A DNA stretch of 64,000 nucleotides from Marinobacter persicus (GCF_002934325.1 NZ_PTIV01000003.1:62001-126000), one strand, 5' to 3'; positions 20,547 to 31,123 are shown, counted from the stretch's first letter. A program made the numbers and translations. Notes: generated by a model not told the origin, from the letters alone.

Positions 20547-21251
20547 TTACTTTTCAATCAAAGGTGAGATATTCACGTATTTTCGAAGCACCCGCGGCAG
20601 GTCTTTGTCTGCTTTGCCTTCAATCCAGGGCAACACCCCCAAGCATGGGGTGCGCAAATGCAGGCTCAGGTAGTTCAGGGTTTCCTGCTCACAGGCCATC
20701 GGCTCTGCCTGTGGATGGTTGCCAACCCAGCCGGCCACTTGCAGACCGTCGGCCCGAATGGCTTCGGCAGTGAGCAGCGCATGGTTGATGCAACCCAACT
20801 CCAGCGACACCACAAGGATCACGCCCAGGCCCATTTCCCGAGGTACGGCAGCGTAGGTTTCCCGGTCATTGAGAGGGACCCGCCAGCCTCCGGCGCCCTC
20901 AATCAACATGAAGTCAGCCGGGCGAATCTGGACACCCCGGCAGAAGCCTACAAGACGCTGGGCGGTGATTGTCTGGCCAACCTGCTCAGCGGCAACATGC
21001 GGAGCGATGGCAGGCTCAAGGGTAACCGGGTTGATGGTCTCGTACGGCAGTTGCTCGGTAATGGCGCTTTGCAGGATCAATGCATCGTCATTCCGCAGTC
21101 CGTCTGGCGTCTGCTCGCAGCCGGAGGCAATGGGTTTCATGGCCAGGGTCCTGAGGCCCTGCTCTTTCGCCGCTTCCAGCAGGGCCGCAGATGCCAGGGT
21201 TTTGCCAACGCCGGTGTTGGTGCCGGTTACGAAATAGGTTTTTTTGGCCAC
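20547..21251 (-). CDS. bioD: Dethiobiotin synthetase BioD
   Basis: 234 residues. ATP-dependent ring closure of 7,8-diaminopelargonic acid with CO2 to dethiobiotin, the penultimate step of biotin synthesis. The P-loop GTNTGVGKT is at residues 9-17. MKPIASGC and IEGAGGWRVPL are the other substrate-site motifs. It is the last gene of the bioBFCD run and is separated from bioC by 103 bases containing a strong hairpin. Confidence 0.94.
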   Translation of the reverse strand: MAKKTYFVTGTNTGVGKTLASAALLEAAKEQGLRTLAMKPIASGCEQTPDGLRNDDALILQSAITEQLPYETINPVTLEPAIAPHVAAEQVGQTITAQRLVGFCRGVQIRPADFMLIEGAGGWRVPLNDRETYAAVPREMGLGVILVVSLELGCINHALLTAEAIRADGLQVAGWVGNHPQAEPMACEQETLNYLSLHLRTPCLGVLPWIEGKADKDLPRVLRKYVNISPLIEK

Positions 21252-21285
21252 TCTTTGTCCTTAATGCCTGCCGTTTTAAGAGAAT

Positions 21286-21310
21286 GGTGAGGGTGTTGTA
21301 CACCCTCACC
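21286..21310. other. Perfect hairpin between bioC and bioD
   Basis: GGTGAGGGTGT (21286-21296) and ACACCCTCACC (21300-21310) form an 11-bp stem with loop TGT. There is no T-run on the minus-strand side, so it is more likely an mRNA-processing or stabilising structure than a full terminator. Confidence 0.6.
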
Positions 21311-21354
21311 GTCGATCTGCAGTGCAAACCGCCGAAGTTACATACGTGAACTTT

Positions 21355-22188
21355 CTAGCTTGCTGGTTTCTGCCAGTACAACCAACCGGCCCGATAGCTG
21401 GCGTTCACCGCGCCCGCAGGGTCTTTAGGGTATGCCCGACACATAGCCTTGAACCGGCCGGGGGCGGTAACCGTACGCCGGCGTTGTTCGCCCTTGTAAC
21501 CCGCACCCAGGTGTTTCAGCTCCCGATTGAGGGCCAGAGGAGAATTGTAAGGCAAAACCAGAGTTTCTGCCCGATGCGTCACACCCGGCAGGATTTCGCC
21601 CGCCAATTGCTGCCAATCGGCTTCGGGGGCGAAACGGTTAACGTGTGGCTGGCCGGGATCCGCCTGGGCCCAGGCCTTTTCCAGCTCCCACAGCGTGCCA
21701 TCCAGCAGGGTGGAAACCGCCAGCACCCCGCCGGGCTTCAAGAGGCGGCGGCATTCGCCAAGAATCACCTCAGGGCGGTTGCTCCACTGGATCATCAGGT
21801 TACTGTAAATCAGGTCCACGCTCTTATCGGGCAGCGGCAACTGTTCGGCATCGGCATTGAGCCATGCGGCGTGTCCCGGTCCATTGGTTGCCGCCTGGGC
21901 CAACATACCGGGGGAAAGATCGGCACCAGTGAGACCCGCTTCCGGGAAACGTTCGGCCAGTTTGCGGGTAAACCAGCCGGTGCCGCAGCCCAGATCAAGA
22001 ATACTCTCGGGCTGGAAATCCGCAGACAGGTTGGCCAGCATGGCATCGCCCATGCGCTTTTGCAGACGGGCAGCCGTGTCATAGGTCTGGCAGGCGCCGC
22101 CAAAGCCTTTTGCGATGGAGGCCTTGCTACCGGTGCTCAGATCCGCCGGGGCGGGAACAGACATTGCCAGACTCTCAGCAGCACTCAT
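21355..22188 (-). CDS. bioC: Malonyl-ACP O-methyltransferase BioC
   Basis: 277-residue SAM-dependent methyltransferase that caps malonyl-ACP so that fatty-acid synthesis can build the pimeloyl chain. The SAM motif I is ILDLGCGTGWFTRKLAERFP (about residues 63-82). An N-terminal SKASIAKGFGGACQTYDTAA segment matches BioC. It overlaps bioF by four bases. The esterase BioH that removes the methyl cap, which lies next to bioC in Pseudomonas, is absent here. Confidence 0.92.
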   Translation of the reverse strand: MSAAESLAMSVPAPADLSTGSKASIAKGFGGACQTYDTAARLQKRMGDAMLANLSADFQPESILDLGCGTGWFTRKLAERFPEAGLTGADLSPGMLAQAATNGPGHAAWLNADAEQLPLPDKSVDLIYSNLMIQWSNRPEVILGECRRLLKPGGVLAVSTLLDGTLWELEKAWAQADPGQPHVNRFAPEADWQQLAGEILPGVTHRAETLVLPYNSPLALNRELKHLGAGYKGEQRRRTVTAPGRFKAMCRAYPKDPAGAVNASYRAGWLYWQKPAS

Positions 22189-23366
22189 TGGGCCAGCCCC
22201 TCCGGGGATTCATTAAGCAGCTGGCGCGCCTTCGAGAGCGCCGCCAGCAAGTGATCCACATTGTCAGTGGTGTGCGCCGCGCTCAGCGTCACCCGCAACC
22301 GCGCCTGGCCCACCGGCACGGTGGGTGGACGGATGGCGGTTACCAGCATGCCTTGTTCTTCCAGGGCCTGGCTCAGCGACAGCGCGGCGTGGTTGTCTCC
22401 GATCATGATCGGTTGAATGGGTGTCTGCGACGGCATCAGTTCGTAACCGAGGTTTTCAGCACCGGCACGGAAGCGGGCAATCAATTGGTTCAGGTGCTCC
22501 CGGCGTGCATCATCGGCTTCAATCCGGTCGAGGCTTGCACAGGTGGCCACGGCCACTGCCGGCGGCATGGCCGTGGTGTAGATGTAAGTCCGGGCCTTCT
22601 GGACCAGATACTCCGTCAACCACTCCGGCCCGGCCACAAACGCGCCGCTGGTGCCGACCGCCTTGCCGAGAGTACCGATCAGCACCGGCACGTCCTCTTC
22701 CGACAACCCGGCTTCCAGCACACTGCCCCGCCCCTGGGGACCAAGCACACCCAGACCGTGGGCATCGTCCACCACCAGCAGCGCATCCTGCTCCCGGCAG
22801 ACCCGGGCCAGCTCCCGCAACGGCGCCACATCGCCGTCCATGCTGAACACCCCGTCCGTGACCACCACCTTGTGGCCGTCGGTCTTAGCGAGCATTTCTT
22901 CCAGCGCCGCCACATCGCCATGGGCATACCGACGCATCCGCGCGCGGCTGAGAATGCAGCCATCGACAATCGAGGCGTGATTCAACTTGTCCGAAAACAC
23001 CGTGTCGCCCCGGCCCACCAGCGCCGAGATCACGCCCATATTGGCCATATAGCCGGTGGAGAAGAACAGTGCCGAACTGCGCCGGGTAAACGCCGCCAGT
23101 CGCTCTTCCAACTGATGGTGCGCCTCGTGGTGCCCACAAACCAGATGCGACGCCGCCCCGCCCAGACCGGTTTCCGGCAAGGCGTTTTTAAGGGCTTCGA
23201 TATTACCCGCGTCATTGGCAAGCCCCAGGTAGTCGTTGCTGCAGAACGACAACAACGGTTTGCCATCGGCGGTCAGCTCCGGCTGCTGGGGACCGGACAC
23301 CAGCCTGCGATGGCGGTATAGGCCGTCCCGCTTTCGTTGTTCTATTTCGGCGGCAAAATCACGCAT
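22185..23366 (-). CDS. bioF: 8-amino-7-oxononanoate synthase BioF
   Basis: 393-residue PLP enzyme of the alpha-oxoamine synthase family, condensing pimeloyl-ACP with L-alanine. Visible motifs are FCSNDYLGLAND near 40, DKLNHASIVDG near 140, VVDDAHGLGVLG near 207 and the PLP-lysine context TLGKAVGTSGAF near 240. It is 12 bases after bioB and overlaps bioC, within one transcript. Confidence 0.95.
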   Translation of the reverse strand: MRDFAAEIEQRKRDGLYRHRRLVSGPQQPELTADGKPLLSFCSNDYLGLANDAGNIEALKNALPETGLGGAASHLVCGHHEAHHQLEERLAAFTRRSSALFFSTGYMANMGVISALVGRGDTVFSDKLNHASIVDGCILSRARMRRYAHGDVAALEEMLAKTDGHKVVVTDGVFSMDGDVAPLRELARVCREQDALLVVDDAHGLGVLGPQGRGSVLEAGLSEEDVPVLIGTLGKAVGTSGAFVAGPEWLTEYLVQKARTYIYTTAMPPAVAVATCASLDRIEADDARREHLNQLIARFRAGAENLGYELMPSQTPIQPIMIGDNHAALSLSQALEEQGMLVTAIRPPTVPVGQARLRVTLSAAHTTDNVDHLLAALSKARQLLNESPEGLAQ

Positions 23367-23378
23367 CTGAGAAGCAGA

Positions 23379-24437
23379 TCAGGCCGATTCACGAGTAGCG
23401 TCATAAAACAGATGCCGCGTGGCCTCATATTCCACGGCTTCAGCCAGCGCCTCTTCTTCCTGCTCCTCGGTGGAACACTGCTCGCGCTGCTCCGGCCGGA
23501 TACCCAGCTTACGGAACAGCTGCATGTCCGCATCCGCCTCGGGGTTGGAGGTGGTCAGCAGCTTCTCGCCGTAGAAGATGGAATTGGCACCCGCCATGAA
23601 ACACAGCGCCTGCATCTGCTCGTTCATCTGCTCACGGCCGGCGGACAGTCGCACATGGGAGGCCGGCATCATGATCCGCGCCACCGCAATCAGGCGCACG
23701 AAATCAAACGGGTCCAGGTCTTCCACGTCTTCCAGCGGCGTGCCCTTCACCTTCACCAGCATGTTCACCGGCACACTTTCCGGATGCTGCGGCAGGTTCG
23801 CCAGTTCCACCAGCAACCCTACACGGTCGTCTTCGTCCTCACCCATGCCCATGATGCCGCCACAGCAGACCTTCATGCCCGCCTTGCGCACGTTATCCAG
23901 TGTATCCAGCCGGTCCTGGTAGGTCCGGGTGGTGATGATGTGGCTGTAGTACTTCTCGGAGGTATCGAGGTTGTGGTTGTAGTAATCCAGCCCCGCCTCG
24001 GCCAGCTCCTCGGCCTGTTCTTCTTTCAGCATGCCCAAGGTCATGCAGGTTTCCAGCCCCAGGGACTTCACCTGACGGATCATGTCCAGCACATAGGGCA
24101 TGTCTTTTTTGGACGGGCTGCGCCAGGCGGCACCCATGCAGAAACGGGACGCGCCCTTTTCCCGCGCGGCGCGGGCTTCACCCACCACCTTTTCGATCTC
24201 CAGAAGCTTTTCCTTCTCCAGATCGGTGTTGTAGTGGCCACTCTGGGGGCAGTACTTGCAGTCCTCGGGGCAGGCGCCGGTCTTGATCGACAAAAGCGTG
24301 CTGACCTGCACTTCGTTCGGATCGAAATGCTCACGGTGTACCGTCTGGGCACGGAACAGCAGATCGTTGAAGGGCAGGCTAAAAAGCTCCCGGGCTTCCT
24401 TGAGCGTCCAGTCGTGACGCGGTGCGGTGGCGGTCAT
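23379..24437 (-). CDS. bioB: Biotin synthase BioB
   Basis: 352-residue radical-SAM enzyme inserting sulfur into dethiobiotin. The [4Fe-4S] ligands are C56-x3-C60-x2-C63 (CPEDCKYC). The [2Fe-2S] sulfur-donor region includes [10 protein letters not shown] and CMTLGM. It is the first gene of the bio operon. Its promoter (TTGACA-N16-TATCAT, minus strand) and ribosome-binding region are overlapped by two BirA-like operators. Confidence 0.95.
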   Translation of the reverse strand: MTATAPRHDWTLKEARELFSLPFNDLLFRAQTVHREHFDPNEVQVSTLLSIKTGACPEDCKYCPQSGHYNTDLEKEKLLEIEKVVGEARAAREKGASRFCMGAAWRSPSKKDMPYVLDMIRQVKSLGLETCMTLGMLKEEQAEELAEAGLDYYNHNLDTSEKYYSHIITTRTYQDRLDTLDNVRKAGMKVCCGGIMGMGEDEDDRVGLLVELANLPQHPESVPVNMLVKVKGTPLEDVEDLDPFDFVRLIAVARIMMPASHVRLSAGREQMNEQMQALCFMAGANSIFYGEKLLTTSNPEADADMQLFRKLGIRPEQREQCSTEEQEEEALAEAVEYEATRHLFYDATRESA

Positions 24438-24446
24438 GGCAAAGTC

Positions 24447-24541
24447 CTGTTAACCTTTCTGGGTTATTTGGTTTACGGATAAACCGCGATGATAAAGGGA
24501 CTGGAACCTCTGTCAACCTTTCTAAGCACAAAGGTTAACAG
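24447..24541 (-). promoter_or_regulatory. bioB promoter with two BirA-like biotin operators
   Basis: Two inverted repeats of the form GTTAACC-N14-GGTTAAC are present. Site 1: CTGTTAACC (24447-24455) with GGTTTACGG (24470-24478). Site 2: CTGTCAACC (24510-24518) with GGTTAACAG (24533-24541). They are offset by 63 bases, six helical turns. The minus-strand promoter has -35 TTGACA (24511-24516, inside site 2) and -10 TATCAT (24489-24494). Site 1 lies next to the bioB ribosome-binding site. The form fits the proteobacterial BirA consensus. Confidence 0.8.
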
Positions 24542-25217
24542 CGACAAAGCCGGCGGGCGCTGCGTAGCCTGCCTGGCGGAATCCGCTGTCCATGGGCTCT
24601 GCCATGACTGCCGGCGCGACCTGCCCGTTATTCGCTGGCACTGTTATCGTTGTTCCCTTCCCTTAGCCTTTGCCGTTCCCAATACCCTTTGTGGCGAATG
24701 CCAGAGTTCCCCGCCTCCGTTTTCCCGCACGCTGATTCCCTGGCGCTACCAGTTTCCCGTCGACGGCATGATCGGGCGCTACAAGTACCATGGCCAACGC
24801 AAGTTCGCCCGACCGCTGCTGGCGGGCCTTGCAGACCACATCCAACATTCCCTGGCAGCGCAGGACTGGCCGGACGCATTGGTGCCCACACCCATGCACT
24901 GGCAACGGCGCTGGGGTCGCGGCTTCAACCAGGCCGCCGATATTGCCGAATCACTGAGCGGCACCCTGGGCGTGCCACTGGCACCCGGCCTGGTCCGGCG
25001 GGCGAGAAAAGTCCATTCTCAGCGGGGGCTTGGGCGTGCCGGGCGTTTGGCTAACCTACAGAATGTGTTTGAGGTCTGCGGAACTCCTCCCAGCCGGATC
25101 GCCATCGTGGATGATGTAGTAACCACAGGCGCAACCGTGCGGGCACTCGCCCATTGCCTGGAGAAAGCGGGTGCCCGGGACATTCAGGTGTGGGCCCTGG
25201 CCCGGACGCCGGGATGA
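24489..25217 (+). CDS. comF: ComF family phosphoribosyltransferase-like protein
   Basis: 242 residues. The N-terminal zinc part has CVAC, CHDC, CYRC and CGEC pairs (residues 25-75). A C-terminal phosphoribosyltransferase fold carries the PRPP loop IAIVDDVVTTGATVRA (about 200-215). ComF proteins support DNA uptake in competent bacteria and occur next to bioB in many gammaproteobacteria, where they are often called GntX. The start at 24489 is the only in-frame candidate; it lies inside the divergent bioB promoter and upstream of BirA-like site 2, so biotin repression may also affect it. Confidence 0.85.
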   Translation: MIKGLEPLSTFLSTKVNSDKAGGRCVACLAESAVHGLCHDCRRDLPVIRWHCYRCSLPLAFAVPNTLCGECQSSPPPFSRTLIPWRYQFPVDGMIGRYKYHGQRKFARPLLAGLADHIQHSLAAQDWPDALVPTPMHWQRRWGRGFNQAADIAESLSGTLGVPLAPGLVRRARKVHSQRGLGRAGRLANLQNVFEVCGTPPSRIAIVDDVVTTGATVRALAHCLEKAGARDIQVWALARTPG

Positions 25218-25245
25218 TTTCAGTCCAGACAGAACACTAGCCACA

Positions 25246-25273
25246 TTACCTGTGCGGCCATAACCGGTATACT
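25246..25273 (+). promoter_or_regulatory. Possible promoter of srkA
   Basis: TTACCT (25246-25251), a 16-base spacer and TATACT (25268-25273) resemble a sigma-70 promoter 30 bases before the srkA ATG. Confidence 0.45.
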
Positions 25274-25302
25274 CTCGGCACAACGTTCAACCCCTGGATT
25301 TT

Positions 25303-26322
25303 ATGCAAACGCCATCAACCGAATTGACCAACTCCAGCCATCCTTACGATGCGCTTAAGCCCGAAGTCATCCTGGACGCCATGGAAGAGGCCGGGTTTGT
25401 CATCAATGGCCGCCTGTTCGCCCTGAACAGCTATGAGAACCGGGTCTATCAGGTTGGTGTGGACGACAGCCCTCCGGTAATCGCCAAATTCTATCGCCCG
25501 GGCCGCTGGTCGGACGCCGCCATCCTGGAGGAGCACGAGTTCACCCTGGCCCTGGAAGACGCTGGCATTCCGGTGGTTGCGCCTATGCGCCTGGCCAACG
25601 GAAAATCTCTGGGCCAGCATGGTGAATTCCGCTTTGCGGTATTCCCTCAGCGTGGCGGTCAGGCGCCGGATACCAGCGTGACCGATACCTTGTACCGGCT
25701 GGGCCAGTGGCTGGGGCAGATGCATAACATCGGTGAACTGAAAAGCTTTGAGCATCGACCAGCGTTTGATTTGCTTGATGGCATTGAACGACATAACGAA
25801 TTCCTGGTCACCGAAGGCTGGGTACCGGAGGATCTTCGCCCGGCCTGGGACAGCCTGATTCCCGATCTGCTGGCCGCCTGCCGCGCCCGGGCGGAGGAGG
25901 CAGGGCCAGTGAGCACCCTGAGAATCCACGGCGACTGCCATGCGGGTAACATTTTGTGCCGGGACGAGCAGATGCTGTTTGTGGACCTGGACGACTGCCG
26001 CACCGGCCCCGCCATCCAGGACATGTGGCTGCTACTGAACGGCGAGGCCACCGAGCGGGGCGCCCAGCTGGGGGAATTGCTGGAAGGCTATGAGATGTTC
26101 AGGGAATTCAACCGGCGCGAGCGGCACCTGATTGAGCCGCTGCGCTGCTATCGACAACTGTCCCACTGCGCCTGGCTGGCCCGGCGCTGGGATGACCCGG
26201 CCTTTCCCCGGTTCTTCCCCTGGTTCGCCAACGCGCGATTCTGGTCGGACCAGATCCTGTCACTGAGAGAACAACTGGCAGCCCTGCAGGAGCCGGCCAT
26301 CAGTCTGCCGGGGCAATTCTGA
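25303..26322 (+). CDS. srkA: Stress response serine/threonine kinase SrkA (YihE)
   Basis: 339-residue kinase of the aminoglycoside-phosphotransferase fold. Catalytic motifs are RIHGDCHAGNIL (near 208) and MLFVDLDDC (near 226), with SYENRVYQVGVDD forming the nucleotide site near 43. In E. coli SrkA protects against stress-induced death linked to MazF. It is followed by the 122-residue membrane protein after 22 bases. The dsbA gene that often follows srkA in enterics is not here. Confidence 0.88.
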   Translation: MQTPSTELTNSSHPYDALKPEVILDAMEEAGFVINGRLFALNSYENRVYQVGVDDSPPVIAKFYRPGRWSDAAILEEHEFTLALEDAGIPVVAPMRLANGKSLGQHGEFRFAVFPQRGGQAPDTSVTDTLYRLGQWLGQMHNIGELKSFEHRPAFDLLDGIERHNEFLVTEGWVPEDLRPAWDSLIPDLLAACRARAEEAGPVSTLRIHGDCHAGNILCRDEQMLFVDLDDCRTGPAIQDMWLLLNGEATERGAQLGELLEGYEMFREFNRRERHLIEPLRCYRQLSHCAWLARRWDDPAFPRFFPWFANARFWSDQILSLREQLAALQEPAISLPGQF

Positions 26323-26344
26323 CTTTATGTTGTAAGAGGTAAGC

Positions 26345-26713
26345 ATGAGCGAGAAGGAAAAAGGTTATTCGGTACGCGTACTCATTGCCACCGCAGTGGT
26401 AGCGGTGATTGGCACCGTACTGGTGCTGGAAACCAGCGGCCGCATCGATCATTCGGACAACAAGGACAACGTGCCGGTGGGTGACTTCCAGGCCATTCAC
26501 GTAAAACCCGGCGAAGAATTCCGAATGTCCCGCAAGCCCTCCGAACTCCACGCCGCCTGCGTGGACGGCTACCTGGCCATCGCGGCGGATGTCGATCCCT
26601 CCTTCCGGGGTATTCTGGTGGATTACAAAAACCGCGGCGTACGCTGCAGACGTCCATCGCCCACTAACATTGATCCGGCAACACCGCCATCTGGAGCCAG
26701 CAATGGCCAGTAA
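26345..26713 (+). CDS. Single-pass membrane protein of unknown function (122 aa)
   Basis: One hydrophobic helix at about residues 11-29 after a short charged N-terminus, then a soluble, probably periplasmic, domain with two cysteines (C72 and C101) that could form a disulfide, and a Pro/Thr/Ser-rich tail. An AGAGG site precedes the ATG. The 3' end overlaps cmoA by 11 bases, so the two are coupled. No family is recognised. Confidence 0.75.
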   Translation: MSEKEKGYSVRVLIATAVVAVIGTVLVLETSGRIDHSDNKDNVPVGDFQAIHVKPGEEFRMSRKPSELHAACVDGYLAIAADVDPSFRGILVDYKNRGVRCRRPSPTNIDPATPPSGASNGQ

Positions 26714-27461
26714 GCAGTCTGTACCACCCGAACAGCTGACCGACCGCCTGTTCGCCACCGAGCGCAACCCGGAAGATTTCCGATTCGACGCCTCGGTTGC
26801 CCGGGTATTCCCGGACATGATTCGCCGCTCGGTTCCCGGCTACACCACCATCATTCCGATGATCGAGGTGATCACCGAGCAGTATGTGCAGCCCGGCTCA
26901 AACTGTTACGACCTGGGCTGCTCGCTGGGCGCATCCACCCTCGCCATGCGCCATGGCATCCCCCACAGCGACTGCACGCTGGTCGGCGTGGACAACTCCA
27001 GTGCAATGATCGAACGGTGCGAGCACTACGTGGCCCTGGACGACAACGACCTGCCGGTGCAGCTTCGCTGTGAGGATATCCTGACCACGGAGCTTAGCAA
27101 GGCCTCGGTCACCACACTGAACTACACCCTGCAGTTTGTGCCACCGGAGCAACGGCTGCCCCTGCTGACCCGGATTGCTAACGCCACCCTGCCCGGCGGT
27201 GTACTGATTCTCTCCGAAAAGATACGGTTTGAGTCCGACGCGGAGCAGGACATCCAGACCCGGCTGCACCACGAATTCAAGCGTGCCAACGGCTACTCCG
27301 ACCTGGAAATCAGCCAGAAACGGGCCGCGATAGAGAAAGTTCTGATCCCGGAAACCCTGGCCACCCACAAGGCCCGCCTGCAGGACGCCGGCTTTGATCA
27401 GGTCCTGGTGTGGTACCAGTGCTTCAATTTTGTGTCCATGCTCGCCATTAAAAACCCTTGA
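26703..27461 (+). CDS. cmoA: Carboxy-S-adenosyl-L-methionine synthase CmoA
   Basis: 252 residues; converts SAM and prephenate to carboxy-SAM, the donor used by CmoB. Recognised by the N-terminal DRLFATERNPEDFRFD with VARVFPDMI, and the SAM loop YDLGCSLGASTLAMR (about 61-75). The start at MASKQSV matches the family; the frame is open upstream but overlaps the preceding gene. cmoB follows after 22 bases. Confidence 0.94.
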   Translation: MASKQSVPPEQLTDRLFATERNPEDFRFDASVARVFPDMIRRSVPGYTTIIPMIEVITEQYVQPGSNCYDLGCSLGASTLAMRHGIPHSDCTLVGVDNSSAMIERCEHYVALDDNDLPVQLRCEDILTTELSKASVTTLNYTLQFVPPEQRLPLLTRIANATLPGGVLILSEKIRFESDAEQDIQTRLHHEFKRANGYSDLEISQKRAAIEKVLIPETLATHKARLQDAGFDQVLVWYQCFNFVSMLAIKNP

Positions 27462-27483
27462 TTTCAGGACCCTGTATTTTCCT

Positions 27484-28476
27484 ATGGCATTGTTTGACTG
27501 GCAGACGCACTTCAACCCGATTCTGGATTACCTGACCCAGGCCGACCGCAGCCAATGGGCTGAATTACTCAAGCAGCAGCTCATCCAGAAGTTCGAGCAG
27601 CGGCCCCATGGTGACCTGCCCCGGTGGATGGAAGCGCTGCATACCTTGCCGTCAGCGCCGAACGCAGAGGCCGACCTGAACGCCGGCCCGGTGACCCTCA
27701 ATGCGCCGGCGCCCCTGCCCCCGCTCCAGCAGGAGCAGTTGGAACAGGGTCTGCGGGGACTGATGCCCTGGCGCAAGGGACCTTTTGATTTTTTCGGCAC
27801 CTACATTGACACGGAATGGCGTTCAGACTGGAAATGGGAGCGGGTAGCTCCGCACCTGGCCGACCTGAAAGGTCGCACCATCCTGGATGTGGGCTGCGGC
27901 TCGGGCTATCACTGCTGGCGCATGGCCGGAGCCGGTGCGGCCCGGGTGGTCGGCATTGATCCGGGCCTGCTGTTCCTGTTTCAGTTCCTGGCAGTAAAAG
28001 GCTATCTGGGGGCCGTGCCGGTGGACCTGCTGCCGGTGCGCATGGAGGATCTGCCGGACAAACTGGAGCTGTTCGATACCACCTTTTCCATGGGTGTGCT
28101 TTACCACCGGCGCTCGCCGCTGGACCACCTTCTGGAACTGAAAGGCACCTTACGCCAGGGTGGCGAACTGGTGCTGGAAACCCTGGTGGTGGATGGTCCG
28201 GAAGGCTACAGCCTGATGCCTGAGGACCGCTACGGGCAAATGCGCAACGTCTGGTTCCTGCCCAGTTGCCCAACCCTGCTGCGCTGGCTGGATAGAACCG
28301 GCTTCCGTAATGCCCGGGTAGTGGATGTCAGTGACACCACCACGGATGAGCAGCGAGCGACGGACTGGATGCGTTTCAACTCTCTCAAAGACTTCCTGGA
28401 CCCGGACGACCCCACCAGAACCATTGAGGGTTACCCCGGCCCCAAACGCGCGACAATCATCGCCGAAAAGCCGTGA
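27484..28476 (+). CDS. cmoB: tRNA U34 carboxymethyltransferase CmoB
   Basis: 330 residues; uses carboxy-SAM from CmoA to make 5-oxyacetyluridine at the wobble base of tRNAs. The SAM motif is ILDVGCGSGYHCWRMAGAGA (near 128). KGPFDFFGTYIDTEWRSDWK and FSMGVLYHRRSPLDHL are CmoB signatures. The start at MALFDWQTHF suits the family; an open frame upstream overlaps cmoA. A terminator follows. Confidence 0.94.
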   Translation: MALFDWQTHFNPILDYLTQADRSQWAELLKQQLIQKFEQRPHGDLPRWMEALHTLPSAPNAEADLNAGPVTLNAPAPLPPLQQEQLEQGLRGLMPWRKGPFDFFGTYIDTEWRSDWKWERVAPHLADLKGRTILDVGCGSGYHCWRMAGAGAARVVGIDPGLLFLFQFLAVKGYLGAVPVDLLPVRMEDLPDKLELFDTTFSMGVLYHRRSPLDHLLELKGTLRQGGELVLETLVVDGPEGYSLMPEDRYGQMRNVWFLPSCPTLLRWLDRTGFRNARVVDVSDTTTDEQRATDWMRFNSLKDFLDPDDPTRTIEGYPGPKRATIIAEKP

Positions 28477-28495
28477 TCGCTTGCCTCGCAGCCAC

Positions 28496-28535
28496 AAAAA
28501 ACCGCCCGGGGCCTGGAAAGCTGCGGGCGGTTTCT
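28496..28535. terminator. Bidirectional terminator between cmoB and purA
   Basis: ACCGCCCG (28501-28508) pairs with CGGGCGGT (28524-28531), flanked by A-run 28496-28500 and TTCTTT on the other side. It serves the two convergent genes. Confidence 0.82.
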
Positions 28536-28559
28536 TTATAGCCTTGGGGCCGCTGCGGT

Positions 28560-29927
<1,368 letters not shown>

Positions 29928-29941
29928 CTACGCTGGAACTG

Positions 29942-31123
29942 TCAGCCCAGCGCTTCCACCACCCATTTACCGTCACGTTTTACCAGTTGGCGATCGCACC
30001 CACGCTCGGCGGGATCGGCCTGCGCGTCTTCCGGCAGAGCACGGATGACCGTCTCGGTCATGCGCAGCCCGGAAATCACCCCCTCCAGCGCCGGGTCGGC
30101 TTCCGCCGGTGCCCAGATGGAGCCGGCGCGGCTGTATGCCCGCTGCCCCAGGGCTACCAGGGCACGGATGTCCAGGCTAAACCCGGTAGCCGGGCGGGCC
30201 CGACCGAAATCACTACCGATAGCGTCGTAACGGCCGCCCTTGGCCACGGAATCACCATGGCCCGGCACATAAGCGGCAAACACCAGACCGGTGTGGTAGT
30301 TGTAGCCGCGCAATTCACAGAAATCGAAGCCCAGGCTGACTTCCGGATAGTCGCGCTTGAGCATCTGTGCAACACGTGCCAGTTGTTCCAGGGCCGCGTC
30401 CAGATCGCCCGATGCGCCACCGAGAATCGACTGCGCCTGCTCCAGTGCTTCAACACCACCGTTTACTCGAGCCAGCTCCCGCAAGCGCGCTCCGGCGGAA
30501 CCCGCGGCACAGTCACCCAATAGTTGGTCCAGCTCCGGTACCGATTTGCGAGCCATCGCATCAAACACCGCCGCTTCGGTCTCGCGATCAAACCCGGCCT
30601 GGGTGATCAGGCTCTCATAAATGGAGACGTGGGCCAGATCCAGATGCACCCGGGGCAAGCCTGACACGCGCAGGGTCTCGAGCATCAGCGCGATGATTTC
30701 CAGGTCGGCGGTTTCGGAGGCACTGCCAAACAGCTCACAACCAGCCTGAATCGGTGTACGGCCGGTCAGCATGTGATGCGGTCGGGTATGCAGCACGTGG
30801 CCTGCGTAGCACAGACGGGTGATGCCCTCGTCGCCCAGGGTATGGGCATCGATCCGGGCTGCCTGCGGGGTCATATCCGCGCGCACGCCCATCATGCGAC
30901 CGGTCAGTTGGTCCGTAAGCTTGAACGTCTGCAGCTCCAGATCGTGACCAGTGCCGGTAAACAGGGATTCGAGGTACTCAATCAGCGGGGGGATTACCAG
31001 CTGGTAGCCCCAGCGCTGGCAAGTGTCCATTACATCCCGGCGCAGGGATTCGATCTGCCCGGCCAGTGGCGGCAAAATGTCCTCCACCCCGTCAGGCAGT
31101 AACCAGCGATCAGATACAGTCAT
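29942..31123 (-). CDS. hisZ: ATP phosphoribosyltransferase regulatory subunit HisZ
   Basis: 393-residue paralogue of histidyl-tRNA synthetase without aminoacylation activity, required by the short form of HisG in histidine synthesis. Class II synthetase-like core motifs are visible (DILPPLAGQIESLRRDVMDT; MGVRADMTPQAARIDAH; GGRYDAIGSDFGRARPATGF). hisG is not in the window. The hisZ-purA pairing downstream of hflC is the same as in Pseudomonas. The terminator at 31247-31277 implies that hisZ has a separate promoter in 31124-31246, which was not resolved. Confidence 0.92.
   Translation of the reverse strand: MTVSDRWLLPDGVEDILPPLAGQIESLRRDVMDTCQRWGYQLVIPPLIEYLESLFTGTGHDLELQTFKLTDQLTGRMMGVRADMTPQAARIDAHTLGDEGITRLCYAGHVLHTRPHHMLTGRTPIQAGCELFGSASETADLEIIALMLETLRVSGLPRVHLDLAHVSIYESLITQAGFDRETEAAVFDAMARKSVPELDQLLGDCAAGSAGARLRELARVNGGVEALEQAQSILGGASGDLDAALEQLARVAQMLKRDYPEVSLGFDFCELRGYNYHTGLVFAAYVPGHGDSVAKGGRYDAIGSDFGRARPATGFSLDIRALVALGQRAYSRAGSIWAPAEADPALEGVISGLRMTETVIRALPEDAQADPAERGCDRQLVKRDGKWVVEALG

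Noticed and set aside
26589..26702. N-terminal extension of CmoA.
   Set aside because: It overlaps the preceding gene in another frame, and family alignment starts at MASKQSV.
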